A stretch of 41,431 bases of DNA. Origin: Epibacterium ulvae (GTDB lineage: Bacteria > Pseudomonadota > Alphaproteobacteria > Rhodobacterales > Rhodobacteraceae). The notes below the pieces were generated by a model. That model saw only the letters and a list, made by a program, of their open reading frames with translations, was not told the DNA's origin and made no database searches. The DNA lies in the NCBI RefSeq assembly GCF_018678075.1, contig NZ_JAHHIR010000003.1, positions 1 through 41,431 on the forward strand, in the 5' to 3' direction. The position numbers and the translations under genes were made by a program. Of this stretch, positions 34,797 through 41,431 are shown piece by piece; position 1 is the stretch's first letter, and each line of letters starts with the position of its first letter.

Positions 34797-35645
34797 TTAC
34801 GCGATTGTCACCCCGTGCCGCCCTGCAAGGTCCGTGAAGAATTGCCAGGCCACCCGGCCGGATCGGCTGCCGCGGGTGGCTTGCCATTCGATGGCTTCTG
34901 CGCGCAGGTCTTCGGCCGCGATCTCCACGCCATAGGCGGTGCAATAGCCCTGGATCATCGACAGGTATTCGTCCTGGTCGCAGGCATGGAACCCCAGCCA
35001 AAGGCCAAAGCGATCTGAGAGAGAGACTTTTTCTTCGACCGCCTCAGACGGGTTGATGGCGCTGGAGCGTTCGTTTTCGATCATGTCCCGTGGCATCAGA
35101 TGACGCCGGTTTGAGGTGGCATAAAAGACCACATTTTCGGGGCGTCCCTCAACACCGCCATCCAGCACCGCTTTGAGGCTTTTGTAATGTTGGTCGTCAT
35201 GGCTGAACGACAGATCATCACAATAGAGAATAAAGCGGCACGGCGCGCTACGCAGGTGGTTCAACAGGCGCGCCACGGTGGGCAGGTCTTCGCGTTGCAG
35301 CTCCACCAGTTTGAGGTCGGGGTGATCTGCGTTGAGCGCGCCGTGCACAGCCTTGACCAGCGACGACTTCCCCATGCCACGCGCGCCCCACAACAAAGCG
35401 TTATTGGCGGCGAACCCTTGGGCAAAACGGCGGGTGTTTTCCAAAAGCGTATCGCGGGCGCGGTCGATGCCCACCAAAAGATCCAGCGCCACCCGGTTTA
35501 CCTGGGAAACTGGCGTCAGCCGTTCGGGCGCAACGTGCCAGACAAAGGCGGGGGCGGTGGAAAAATCGGGCGCAGCCAAAGGGGCCGGCGACATGCGCTC
35601 CAAAGCTTCGGCGATCCGGTTCAACGCAGTCTCATCCATGGCCAT
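34797..35645 (-). CDS. DUF815-family AAA ATPase
   Basis: A 282-residue P-loop protein: Walker A GARGMGKSS, Walker B-like FILYCDDLSF, and a sensor region ATSNRRHLMPRDM. The NHLRSAPCRF segment is family typical. Members are AAA+-like proteins of unknown cellular role, common in alphaproteobacteria. Monocistronic, with the tat terminator between it and tatC. Confidence 0.85.
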   Translation of the reverse strand: MAMDETALNRIAEALERMSPAPLAAPDFSTAPAFVWHVAPERLTPVSQVNRVALDLLVGIDRARDTLLENTRRFAQGFAANNALLWGARGMGKSSLVKAVHGALNADHPDLKLVELQREDLPTVARLLNHLRSAPCRFILYCDDLSFSHDDQHYKSLKAVLDGGVEGRPENVVFYATSNRRHLMPRDMIENERSSAINPSEAVEEKVSLSDRFGLWLGFHACDQDEYLSMIQGYCTAYGVEIAAEDLRAEAIEWQATRGSRSGRVAWQFFTDLAGRHGVTIA

Positions 35646-35687
35646 TCTCCGATCTTGCAGCGTGGGGATTGCGTCTGTTTACAAACG

Positions 35688-35718
35688 AAAAAGCGCCCCT
35701 GCACAAGGGGCGCTTTTT
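35688..35718 (-). terminator. Rho-independent terminator of tatABC
   Basis: AAAAAGCGCCCCT (35688-35700) pairs with AGGGGCGCTTTTT (35706-35718). Symmetric A and T runs make it work in both directions. It serves tatABC on the minus strand. Confidence 0.92.
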
Positions 35719-35744
35719 ATGGACTTGAGCGGGGATGAGGCGGC

Positions 35745-36632
35745 TTAGTCGTCTTCGACCTCATCATCGTAATAGCCTTCGGCCCGCAGCTTGGCTTCGC
35801 GCTTTTTATCAACCCGACCCACAAGGAAGATCGAGATTTCATACAGCCCGTAGACCACGCTGAACAGGATCACCTGGGTGACAACATCCGGCGGGGTGAC
35901 CAGAGCGGCCAGCAGCAAGATGGCGACAACCGCGTATTTGCGCACCGCGCCCAGCCCTTCGGCGCTGACCAACCCGGCCTTGCCCATCAGGGTCAACAGA
36001 ACCGGCAGCTGGAAACACAGCCCAAAGGCCATGATGAATTTCAGCGTGATATCCAGGCTCTCGTTCACCTTGCCAAAGAAGGTGATTTTCACCCCGTCCG
36101 AGGTTTCGGGCACCACGGCGACCTCACCCGGGACTTCGCTGACGGTACTTTGAAGCAAGTTAGCAAAGACCGACGCCACATCGGCAAAACCCAAGAAGAA
36201 CTGCATCGCCAGCGGTGTGACCACAAATTGGGCAAAGGACGCGCCCAACAGGAACATGACGGGCGAGGCGATCAGGAAGGGCAGGAACGCACCCTTCTCG
36301 TTCTTGTAAAGGCCCGGTGCCACAAACCGCCACAGCTGGTATCCGATCATCGGGAACGACAAAGCAAACCCAAAGACCATCGAGATACGGAACAGGGTGA
36401 ACAGATATTCCTGCGGCGAGGTATATTGCAGCGTCGGCGAGGGATCGCCAAGATCGCGCAGGGTGGATTCAATCGGCCCCAACAAGAACTGCAGGATCGG
36501 TTCCGCCACCGTAAATGCCAGAACGATGCCAACAATAAACGCCAGAACCGCCCGGATCAGACGGGTGCGCAGCTCGGCCAGATGTTCAATCAACGGGGCT
36601 GTTGACTCGTCCATTTCTTCAGTTTGGCTCAT
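35745..36632 (-). CDS. tatC: Sec-independent protein translocase TatC
   Basis: A 295-residue six-helix membrane protein. Landmarks are the N-terminal PLIEHLAELRTRL, the conserved first periplasmic loop, FPMIGYQLWRFVAPGLY with its conserved FxxPGL-type element, and an acidic C-terminal tail. It forms the receptor for twin-arginine signal peptides with TatB. It is 3 bases after tatB. Confidence 0.97.
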   Translation of the reverse strand: MSQTEEMDESTAPLIEHLAELRTRLIRAVLAFIVGIVLAFTVAEPILQFLLGPIESTLRDLGDPSPTLQYTSPQEYLFTLFRISMVFGFALSFPMIGYQLWRFVAPGLYKNEKGAFLPFLIASPVMFLLGASFAQFVVTPLAMQFFLGFADVASVFANLLQSTVSEVPGEVAVVPETSDGVKITFFGKVNESLDITLKFIMAFGLCFQLPVLLTLMGKAGLVSAEGLGAVRKYAVVAILLLAALVTPPDVVTQVILFSVVYGLYEISIFLVGRVDKKREAKLRAEGYYDDEVEDD

Positions 36633-36635
36633 GTT

Positions 36636-37115
36636 TTAAGCCTCATCTTTCGGCTTGGTCTCAACGGCGGCTTCTGCTGCATCCGCTTTGGCCATCGCCT
36701 CTTGTGCCTCAGTGGCTTTGCGTTCGGCGGCCGCGCGTGCCGTGGCGGCCTGGATCCGCTTGGCGTCCTGTGCGCGTTCTTCGGACAGGACAGAGTTCTC
36801 CGCCTTGTCCGTCGATGCGGCACTGCCGAATTTGGTAGGGTCGACCGATGTGCGCAGATCTTCGGCGGCCTTGCGCATGGTGTCGCTCACCGCGCCCATG
36901 GGGTTGGTTGCGGTCTTCAGACCCTTTGCCACATCTTTGACGCCGGTTTCATCCGCCGCATCATTCATCGCCCGGCTGAATTCGCGCGCCATGCCACGGG
37001 CTTTACCCACGAAACGGCCGACATTGCGAAACAGCACTGGCAGATCCTTGGGACCGACCACGATCAACGCGACGATCCCAATGACCATCAATTCGGTCCA
37101 TCCAAGATCGAACAT
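36636..37115 (-). CDS. tatB: Twin-arginine translocase subunit TatB
   Basis: A 159-residue protein: a short N-terminus [20 protein letters not shown], the hinge GPKDLP, an amphipathic helix (residues about 24-60) and a long Ala/Lys-rich charged tail. It partners TatC in signal recognition. 6 bases after tatA. Confidence 0.96.
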   Translation of the reverse strand: MFDLGWTELMVIGIVALIVVGPKDLPVLFRNVGRFVGKARGMAREFSRAMNDAADETGVKDVAKGLKTATNPMGAVSDTMRKAAEDLRTSVDPTKFGSAASTDKAENSVLSEERAQDAKRIQAATARAAAERKATEAQEAMAKADAAEAAVETKPKDEA

Positions 37116-37121
37116 AGGCCC

Positions 37122-37337
37122 TTACGCCTTGTCTTTTTCGGTCTCGGGGGTCACGTCTTTTGCTTCTTCCATTGCATCCTGTTCCAGCTCGGCTGAGCTG
37201 TCGCTGACGCCTTTTTTGAAGGCGGTGATACCTTTGCCGACTTCGCCCATAAGGGATGAAATTTTGCCGCGTCCAAACAGGACCAGAACCACAACTGCGA
37301 TCAGAAGAATGCCGGGAAGGCCGATATTGTTGAGCAT
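37122..37337 (-). CDS. tatA: Twin-arginine translocase subunit TatA
   Basis: 71 residues from the ATG at 37337, with AAGGAGAG upstream (frame open to 37433, not used). A single N-terminal helix ([16 protein letters not shown]), the [14 protein letters not shown] hinge and amphipathic helix, and an acidic tail. It forms the translocation pore. Confidence 0.95.
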   Translation of the reverse strand: MLNNIGLPGILLIAVVVLVLFGRGKISSLMGEVGKGITAFKKGVSDSSAELEQDAMEEAKDVTPETEKDKA

Positions 37338-37496
37338 TGAAACTCTCCTTTTAGTCAGACCGGGCATGGCGTCCCGGTGATGTCTCGTTGGGATCAAGAC
37401 TACGGCGCAGAGCCCGGCGCGGACCAGCGCCACAAGGGGGCAAATCGCGGATCCGTGAAGAGATTGCGGATTTTCATAGGCGTCCGCACAGGCAAC

Positions 37497-37540
37497 TGAC
37501 AGGTTTGTGGCAGTTGGTGCCTTCTAAAACAAGCCTGTCA
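37497..37540 (+). promoter_or_regulatory. Inverted repeat upstream of ABM-fold gene
   Basis: TGACAGGTTTGT (37497-37508) and ACAAGCCTGTCA (37529-37540): 12 positions paired with one G-T wobble, 20-base spacer, ending 21 bases before the GTG start. It is either an operator with TGACA/TGTCA ends or a leader hairpin. Confidence 0.5.
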
Positions 37541-37561
37541 CATCACAAAAGGAGAGACATC

Positions 37562-37933
37562 GTGACACCCAATGTCGCAGAAACTGTCACATTCGAATTG
37601 GCGGATCGGATCACGGACACGGATTTTCTGGCTCAGATCAGAGCCACCGAAACCTTCATGCGCAGCTGTCCCGGCTTTATCTTTCGGCGTCTCAGCTGTG
37701 GCGCAGATGGCCGTTGGACCGATTGCGTGATCTGGACCAACATGGAGCACGCGCAGGCCGCAGCCAAAGCGTTTGAGACGCAAGCGTTTCTACCCGCCGT
37801 GATGGCAACCATGAAACCCGGCAGCATCCAAATGCGCCATGAGACGATCCATAATGCCGAGCTTCGGATTATGCCGCGCCGATCCGCAGAACCAGTTGCG
37901 TTGCGGTTGGACCGGCGCAGCGTGTCGGCATAA
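37562..37933 (+). CDS. ABM-type (dimeric ferredoxin-like) small protein
   Basis: The GTG at 37562 behind AAAGGAGAG gives 123 residues; the longer open frame to 37388 lacks a ribosome site. The core ETVTFELADRITDTDF, then RSCPGFIFRRLSC and DCVIWTNMEHAQAAA, matches the antibiotic-biosynthesis-monooxygenase-like dimeric fold. Many members act on quinols, haem or small aromatics, but no specific role is indicated. Its stop lies one base from the end of the recombinase trio, so its last residues may be encoded by element DNA. Confidence 0.75.
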   Translation: MTPNVAETVTFELADRITDTDFLAQIRATETFMRSCPGFIFRRLSCGADGRWTDCVIWTNMEHAQAAAKAFETQAFLPAVMATMKPGSIQMRHETIHNAELRIMPRRSAEPVALRLDRRSVSA

Positions 37934-37934
37934 T

Positions 37935-38933
37935 TCAGAGCGCTTCGAGGAATGCCAAGAGTTCCTCACCCGGTCGATATCGTCCGCCCGTCTGGTCAAC
38001 CGGCTTTGTCAGAGCCATCGCCCTTTCTTTCAGTTCGATATCGGCGTGGATGTAGACCTGTGTCGTCTCGACCGATTCATGGCCCAGCCAGAGCGCAATG
38101 ATAGTCCGGTCCACACCGCGCTGTAGAAGCTGCATTGCAGCGGTGTGGCGCAAGACATGGGGTGTGACGCGCTTCAATCTGAACGTCGAGCTGGTCGAGG
38201 CGGCGGTGGCCGCATGTTTCCGAACAATTCGCTCAACCGCATCTCGGCTGAGCGGCCTGCCACGGATGGTTGCGAACAGGGGATCGTTGGGCTCAGTCCG
38301 GCACTGCGCAAACCATGCCTTCAATGCACCCCGACTGTCTGCGCGAAGCGGCGTTGCGCGTTCCTTCCGACCTTTGCCCATGCATCTGATGTGCGCTCCG
38401 GTGCCGAGCTCGACATCGCCAACACGCAGGCCGATCACCTCTGATACGCGCAAACCCGTCTGTAGCATTGTGAGGAGCAACACCCGATCACGCCGCCCAA
38501 ACCAGGTCGACTGGCCAGGTGCCTTCAGTAAGGCCTCCATCTCGTCACGAGTCAGAAAGTCCACGACGCGTTTTTCGTGCTGTTTGGACGGCATCGCCAG
38601 CACCTTCTGGCAATGATGCAGCAACTGGGGTTCACAGCCCGCGACATATTTGAAGAACGAACGGATCGCTGCTAGCCGCGTGTTCCGGCTTCGCGCGCTG
38701 TTGCCGCGTTCATCCTCGCAGAACGTCAAGAACCGCCCGATGATGTCGGCGTCGATGTGGGCTACATGCAGCTCAGTCGGCGGCAAACTGGTCTCTGCTG
38801 TCGCGTATTTCAGTAAGAAACGGAAGGTGTCGCGATAGCTCGCGATCGTGTTTGGACTGGCCTGCATCTGGGTCAAAAGTCGCTCGGTGAAGAACCGCTG
38901 CACGTAAACGGGCAATGGATAGGTTGTGATCAT
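37935..38933 (-). CDS. Tyrosine recombinase, third gene of trio (RitC-like)
   Basis: A 332-residue intact recombinase. An N-terminal SAM-like core-binding domain (YVQRFFTERLL ... SPNTIASYRDTFRFLL), then the catalytic domain with Arg (GLRVSEVIGLR), Lys (GKGRKERATP), His-x-x-Arg (TPHVLRHTAAMQ), His (LGHESVETTQVY) and the nucleophile Tyr in VYIHAD. All key residues are present. Its start overlaps the stop of the middle gene. Confidence 0.9.
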   Translation of the reverse strand: MITTYPLPVYVQRFFTERLLTQMQASPNTIASYRDTFRFLLKYATAETSLPPTELHVAHIDADIIGRFLTFCEDERGNSARSRNTRLAAIRSFFKYVAGCEPQLLHHCQKVLAMPSKQHEKRVVDFLTRDEMEALLKAPGQSTWFGRRDRVLLLTMLQTGLRVSEVIGLRVGDVELGTGAHIRCMGKGRKERATPLRADSRGALKAWFAQCRTEPNDPLFATIRGRPLSRDAVERIVRKHAATAASTSSTFRLKRVTPHVLRHTAAMQLLQRGVDRTIIALWLGHESVETTQVYIHADIELKERAMALTKPVDQTGGRYRPGEELLAFLEAL

Positions 38934-39874
38934 GATGATACCTCCAGAATCCGCTGCTCTGCTCGTGCTGCGGCCAACTGCATCAGCTCGGGCACTGCCT
39001 CGATGTACCAGAACGTATGCTTGGGCTCGGAATGGCCGAGATAGGTGCTGAGCTTGTACATTTCGGCCTCGATGTCCCGGCCATCCCGGAACCAGTCCAG
39101 GATGGTGTGAACGGCAAATGTGTGCCGCAAATCATGGATTCGGGAACCATGACCGTGGCGGTTGAAGGCTTGCGATGACCATAGGCCGATATTTCTGCTG
39201 ACCTGTGCGAAGTTGTAGCGTGCCCCGCAATCTCCTGCCGGTTCGCCATCTTCTTTGATGAAGAACCGTGGTGATTGCCGCGGTACCAGCCGGTCCCGCA
39301 ACTCGGTATAGTGAGCAAGCCGATGGGCGGTGTCACCTTTGACGGGCAGCTGCCGATCCTTACCATTCTTCGTGTTTCTGAGTGTGAGCACGGCGCGGTC
39401 AAGATCGACGTCCTGCTGCTCAAGAGATAAAGCTTCGTTCACCCGCATGCCTGTCACCGCGATCAAGCCGAACAGGGTCTGCCACAAAGCGGCCCGAAGC
39501 CCATATGGTGACGGCAATCGACCAGCTTCAGCGACAAGATCTACGATCTGACGGGGCGCATAGATCTAGGGGACACGCCTTCGGTATCGGCCGATGACGA
39601 GTTGGTTGGACAGGACTTCGGTCCGATCGTCGTGCTCCGCTAGCCAAAAGGCGAACCGGCGCACCATGCCAAGGCGATGAGACCATGTGTTGTTGTCCGC
39701 ACTGCCGTAGTTTGCCTTCCAATCAAGGAACAACGGCGTCGAGATGATTTGGAACCCGTTGTCGTCGGCCAAGCTGACGAACTTGCGGAGGACCCGTTCC
39801 TCAAAGGACAGGTCAAATCCCATCGAACGCCGAAGGGCCAGATATTCATCAAGTCGTTGAGACAGTGTCTTCAT
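38930..39874 (-). pseudogene. Tyrosine recombinase, second gene of trio (RitB-like), one stop
   Basis: N-terminal part from 39874 (MKTLSQRLDEYLALRRSMGF) runs to a TAG at 39566-39568. The same frame then continues IYAPRQIVDLVAEAG and into the catalytic part with Arg (GMRVNEALSL), His-x-x-Arg (HDLRHTF), His (LGHSEPKHTFWY) and Tyr. Thus a single in-frame stop, most simply CAG to TAG, splits an otherwise complete gene of about 314 codons. A downstream TTG at 39517 could restart the C-terminal piece but without the DNA-binding domain. Confidence 0.85.
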
Positions 39875-41111
39875 TGCACTTCCTCCGCCGTCGGCCAGGA
39901 ACGCGAGATCGAGCGCAAGGCATCGACATCATGTTGCGCATAGATTGTCGTGTTCATCGCAGACCGATGTCCCAGCACATCCCCGATCTCGGCAAGCGAC
40001 GCGCCTTTTCACAGAATGTCGGTGGCCAGGCTGTGCCGCAGAATGTGCGTGCCGATATAGGCTTGCGGCGGGCTAATGCCGATCGCATCATAGGCATCAC
40101 GTAAAATCCAGCGCAGGATTTGTGCGTCCTTGAACCTCTTGAACGGCGGTTTTACTGACACGAACCGCGCGCGGCCCGGGCCCCGGCGCTCATTCTTGAT
40201 GTAATCGACAATCGCCTCACCAATCTCCGCCGACATCGGCATCCGATCATGCAATTGCCTCTTGCCACGGATCAGGATTTCACCAGCACGCCAGTCGATA
40301 TCGCCTAGTTCTATCGCCGTCACCTCTGGGGGCCGAAGGCCCAGCCGAGCGACCAGCATCAGCATTGCATAGTTGCGTCGACCCGTTTTCTTGTGGCCGC
40401 GCACCACCTCTACGAGCCGGTTGACCTGTTCCGGCTCCAGATACCTCGGAATGCCTGTCGGCTCGGCTGCCGCGCCTTCGGCACGGCGCTGCTCAGGTTA
40501 CGCTCCGTCTTGCCGTTCCAAAACAGGAACGGGAACAGGTTGCGCAGATGTGACGGGCCGGTCTTGTCACGCGGCGCATTTTGCGCCTCACGCAATCAAA
40601 GGATGAGCCCGGTGATGTCGTCAGGCTTGACGGTGTTGAGATCGCCTAGACCGGTGCCGAACTTCGCGGTGAGGAACCGGTCATAGAACCGCAGGCAGTG
40701 GTAGATTGTGTCCCCGGACAGACCGCGCTGGACGCGCAGGTACGTCTCGTACTCCCATTTGAGCACAGCCCTTGGCGACATGTCGAGCGGCGCCATAGGG
40801 CGCGCTGGAGCGGATGCATTCTCGATCAGCTAATCCCTGAACCGATTAAGTCGGTATAGGCAATGCTTCTTGTCGTTCGCCGACGCGGCGTCGACAATTG
40901 GACGCGCAAGCTGGTCCATAAGCTCATCAGTTAAGTCAGCAGGGGTGAGTTTTGCCGATACCAGGGCCTCCCTGAGCGCTTGTGCATTCGACCTGTATTT
41001 ATCAATCGACCCTTTGCTGTACCCTTCAGATTCGATGATTTCGGCGAAGTGGTCAGCATGGTTGATCCGGTTTGACAGAGACCCGTTCGCACGAGATGGT
41101 TGCGTCTTCAT
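39871..41111 (-). pseudogene. Tyrosine recombinase, first gene of trio (RitA-like), multiply broken
   Basis: A strong AAGGA precedes the ATG at 41111. Reading down: MKTQPSRANGSL ... YRLNRFRD, TAG at 40830, LIENASAPARPMAPLDM ... DDITGLIL, TGA at 40596, LREAQNAPRDKTGPSH ... NLSSAVPKA, a frameshift near 40470, AAEPTGIPRYLEPEQV ... HILRHSLATDIL, TGA at 40009, KGASLAEIGDVLGHRS ... TTIYAQHD to the end at 39871. Arg, His-x-x-Arg, His and Tyr of the catalytic site are all still legible. It is a pseudogene with three stops and one indel. Confidence 0.88.
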
Positions 41112-41227
41112 AAGCTTTTCCTTCAGTTGGTTGAAGGTTGTGCTTATGCCAGATCACCGAAGCGGACGCTCACGGGGCAAGGATAGATCGACACACTGCT
41201 GAGCGGACGAAGCCGCTGCGTGAGCGG

Positions 41228-41431
41228 ATGATCGAAGACATGCGCATCCATGGGATGGGCGATAAAGCGCAAAAAGCCCATATCCGGTCGATCAAGGATT
41301 TTGCCGGGTTTCTGAAGAGGTCACCGGACACGGCCGCGCCTGACGATCTGCGTGCCTATCAGCTTCACATGACAGATACTGGGGTCACGCCGCCTACATA
41401 TAATGCGCAGATCATGGCGCTGAGGTTCCTG
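41228..41431 (+). CDS. Tyrosine integrase, 5' part (runs off the window)
   Basis: Open to the window end. From the ATG at 41228: MIEDMRIHGMGDKAQKAHIR, then SIKDFAGFLKRSPDTAAPDD and LRAYQLHMTDTGVTPPTYNA, the core-binding domain of a tyrosine integrase of the type often found beside IS91-family transposases in alphaproteobacteria. The frame is open upstream to about 41138, so an earlier non-ATG start cannot be excluded. The catalytic domain lies outside the window. Confidence 0.78.
   Translation, partial: MIEDMRIHGMGDKAQKAHIRSIKDFAGFLKRSPDTAAPDDLRAYQLHMTDTGVTPPTYNAQIMALRFL

Larger units (their letters stand above)
37935..41111 (-). mobile_element. Decayed recombinase-in-trio (RIT) element
   Basis: Three tandem tyrosine recombinase genes, each overlapping the next by ATGA (39871-39874 and 38930-38933), in the order of a RIT element: about 413, 314 and 332 codons. 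This trio arrangement is established for RIT elements (ritA, ritB, ritC). The first two are broken, so the unit as a whole is probably immobile. Ends are not certain: GCTTCGG at 37861-37867 and CCGAAGC at 41157-41163 are possible terminal repeats but could be chance. Confidence 0.75.

Noticed and set aside
39566-40832. In-frame TAG/TGA codons as recoding (readthrough or selenocysteine)
   Set aside because: Mixed TAG and TGA, together with a frameshift in the same gene, point to plain pseudogenisation.
1-41431. CRISPR array or prophage structural genes
   Set aside because: No regularly spaced direct repeats and no phage structural proteins were seen; the mobile genes are IS and recombinase remnants.

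Overview
The window looks like a chromosome segment of a marine alphaproteobacterium of the Roseobacter group (Rhodobacterales). The evidence is the high GC content, the housekeeping block (pqiA-like, radA, cvpA, purF, surE-pcm-nlpD, tatABC), a Hint-domain protein of the type common in this order, and a CtrA-type box. No rRNA, tRNA or CRISPR array was seen. The species cannot be named from the sequence.

Region 1 (1-600) is a scar: a decayed IS3-family transposase on the minus strand, abutting the last 28 codons of a tyrosine integrase on the plus strand.

Region 2 (755-22287) is a catabolic island built from three divergent promoters. A nine-gene minus-strand operon (11613 to 755) encodes an enolase-superfamily dehydratase, a complete oligopeptide/oligosaccharide-type ABC importer, an aldehyde dehydrogenase, a second enolase-superfamily enzyme and 2-dehydro-3-deoxygalactonokinase. 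Divergent from it is a cytoplasmic sulfatase. Next come a formylglycine-generating enzyme with a GntR regulator, divergent from an SMP-30 lactonase. Last is a five-gene sugar ABC importer/SDR operon (20628 to 15758), divergent from a second cytoplasmic sulfatase. All three divergent intergenic regions carry the same 12-base word, TCGTACATTATT, which ties the island into one putative regulon. The enzymes can be arranged as two arms, galactose oxidation and 3,6-anhydrogalactose oxidation, meeting at 2-keto-3-deoxygalactonate. I therefore infer import, desulfation and oxidation of sulfated galactan fragments (carrageenan- or agar/porphyran-like). The substrate is not proven.

Region 3 (22288-23326) is a second scar, with an IS481-family transposase fragment that has an in-frame stop.

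Region 4 (23327-37933) is housekeeping: PqiA-like membrane protein, radA, cvpA, a degenerate Hint protein behind a CtrA box, purF, a DUF2199 protein, small proteins, surE-pcm-nlpD-like, two orphan genes, a DUF815 ATPase, tatABC, and a small ABM-fold protein behind a strong inverted repeat.

Region 5 (37935-41431) is a decayed three-recombinase (RIT) element: one intact tyrosine recombinase gene, one split by a single stop, and one with three stops and a frameshift. It is followed by the start of a further integrase that runs off the window.
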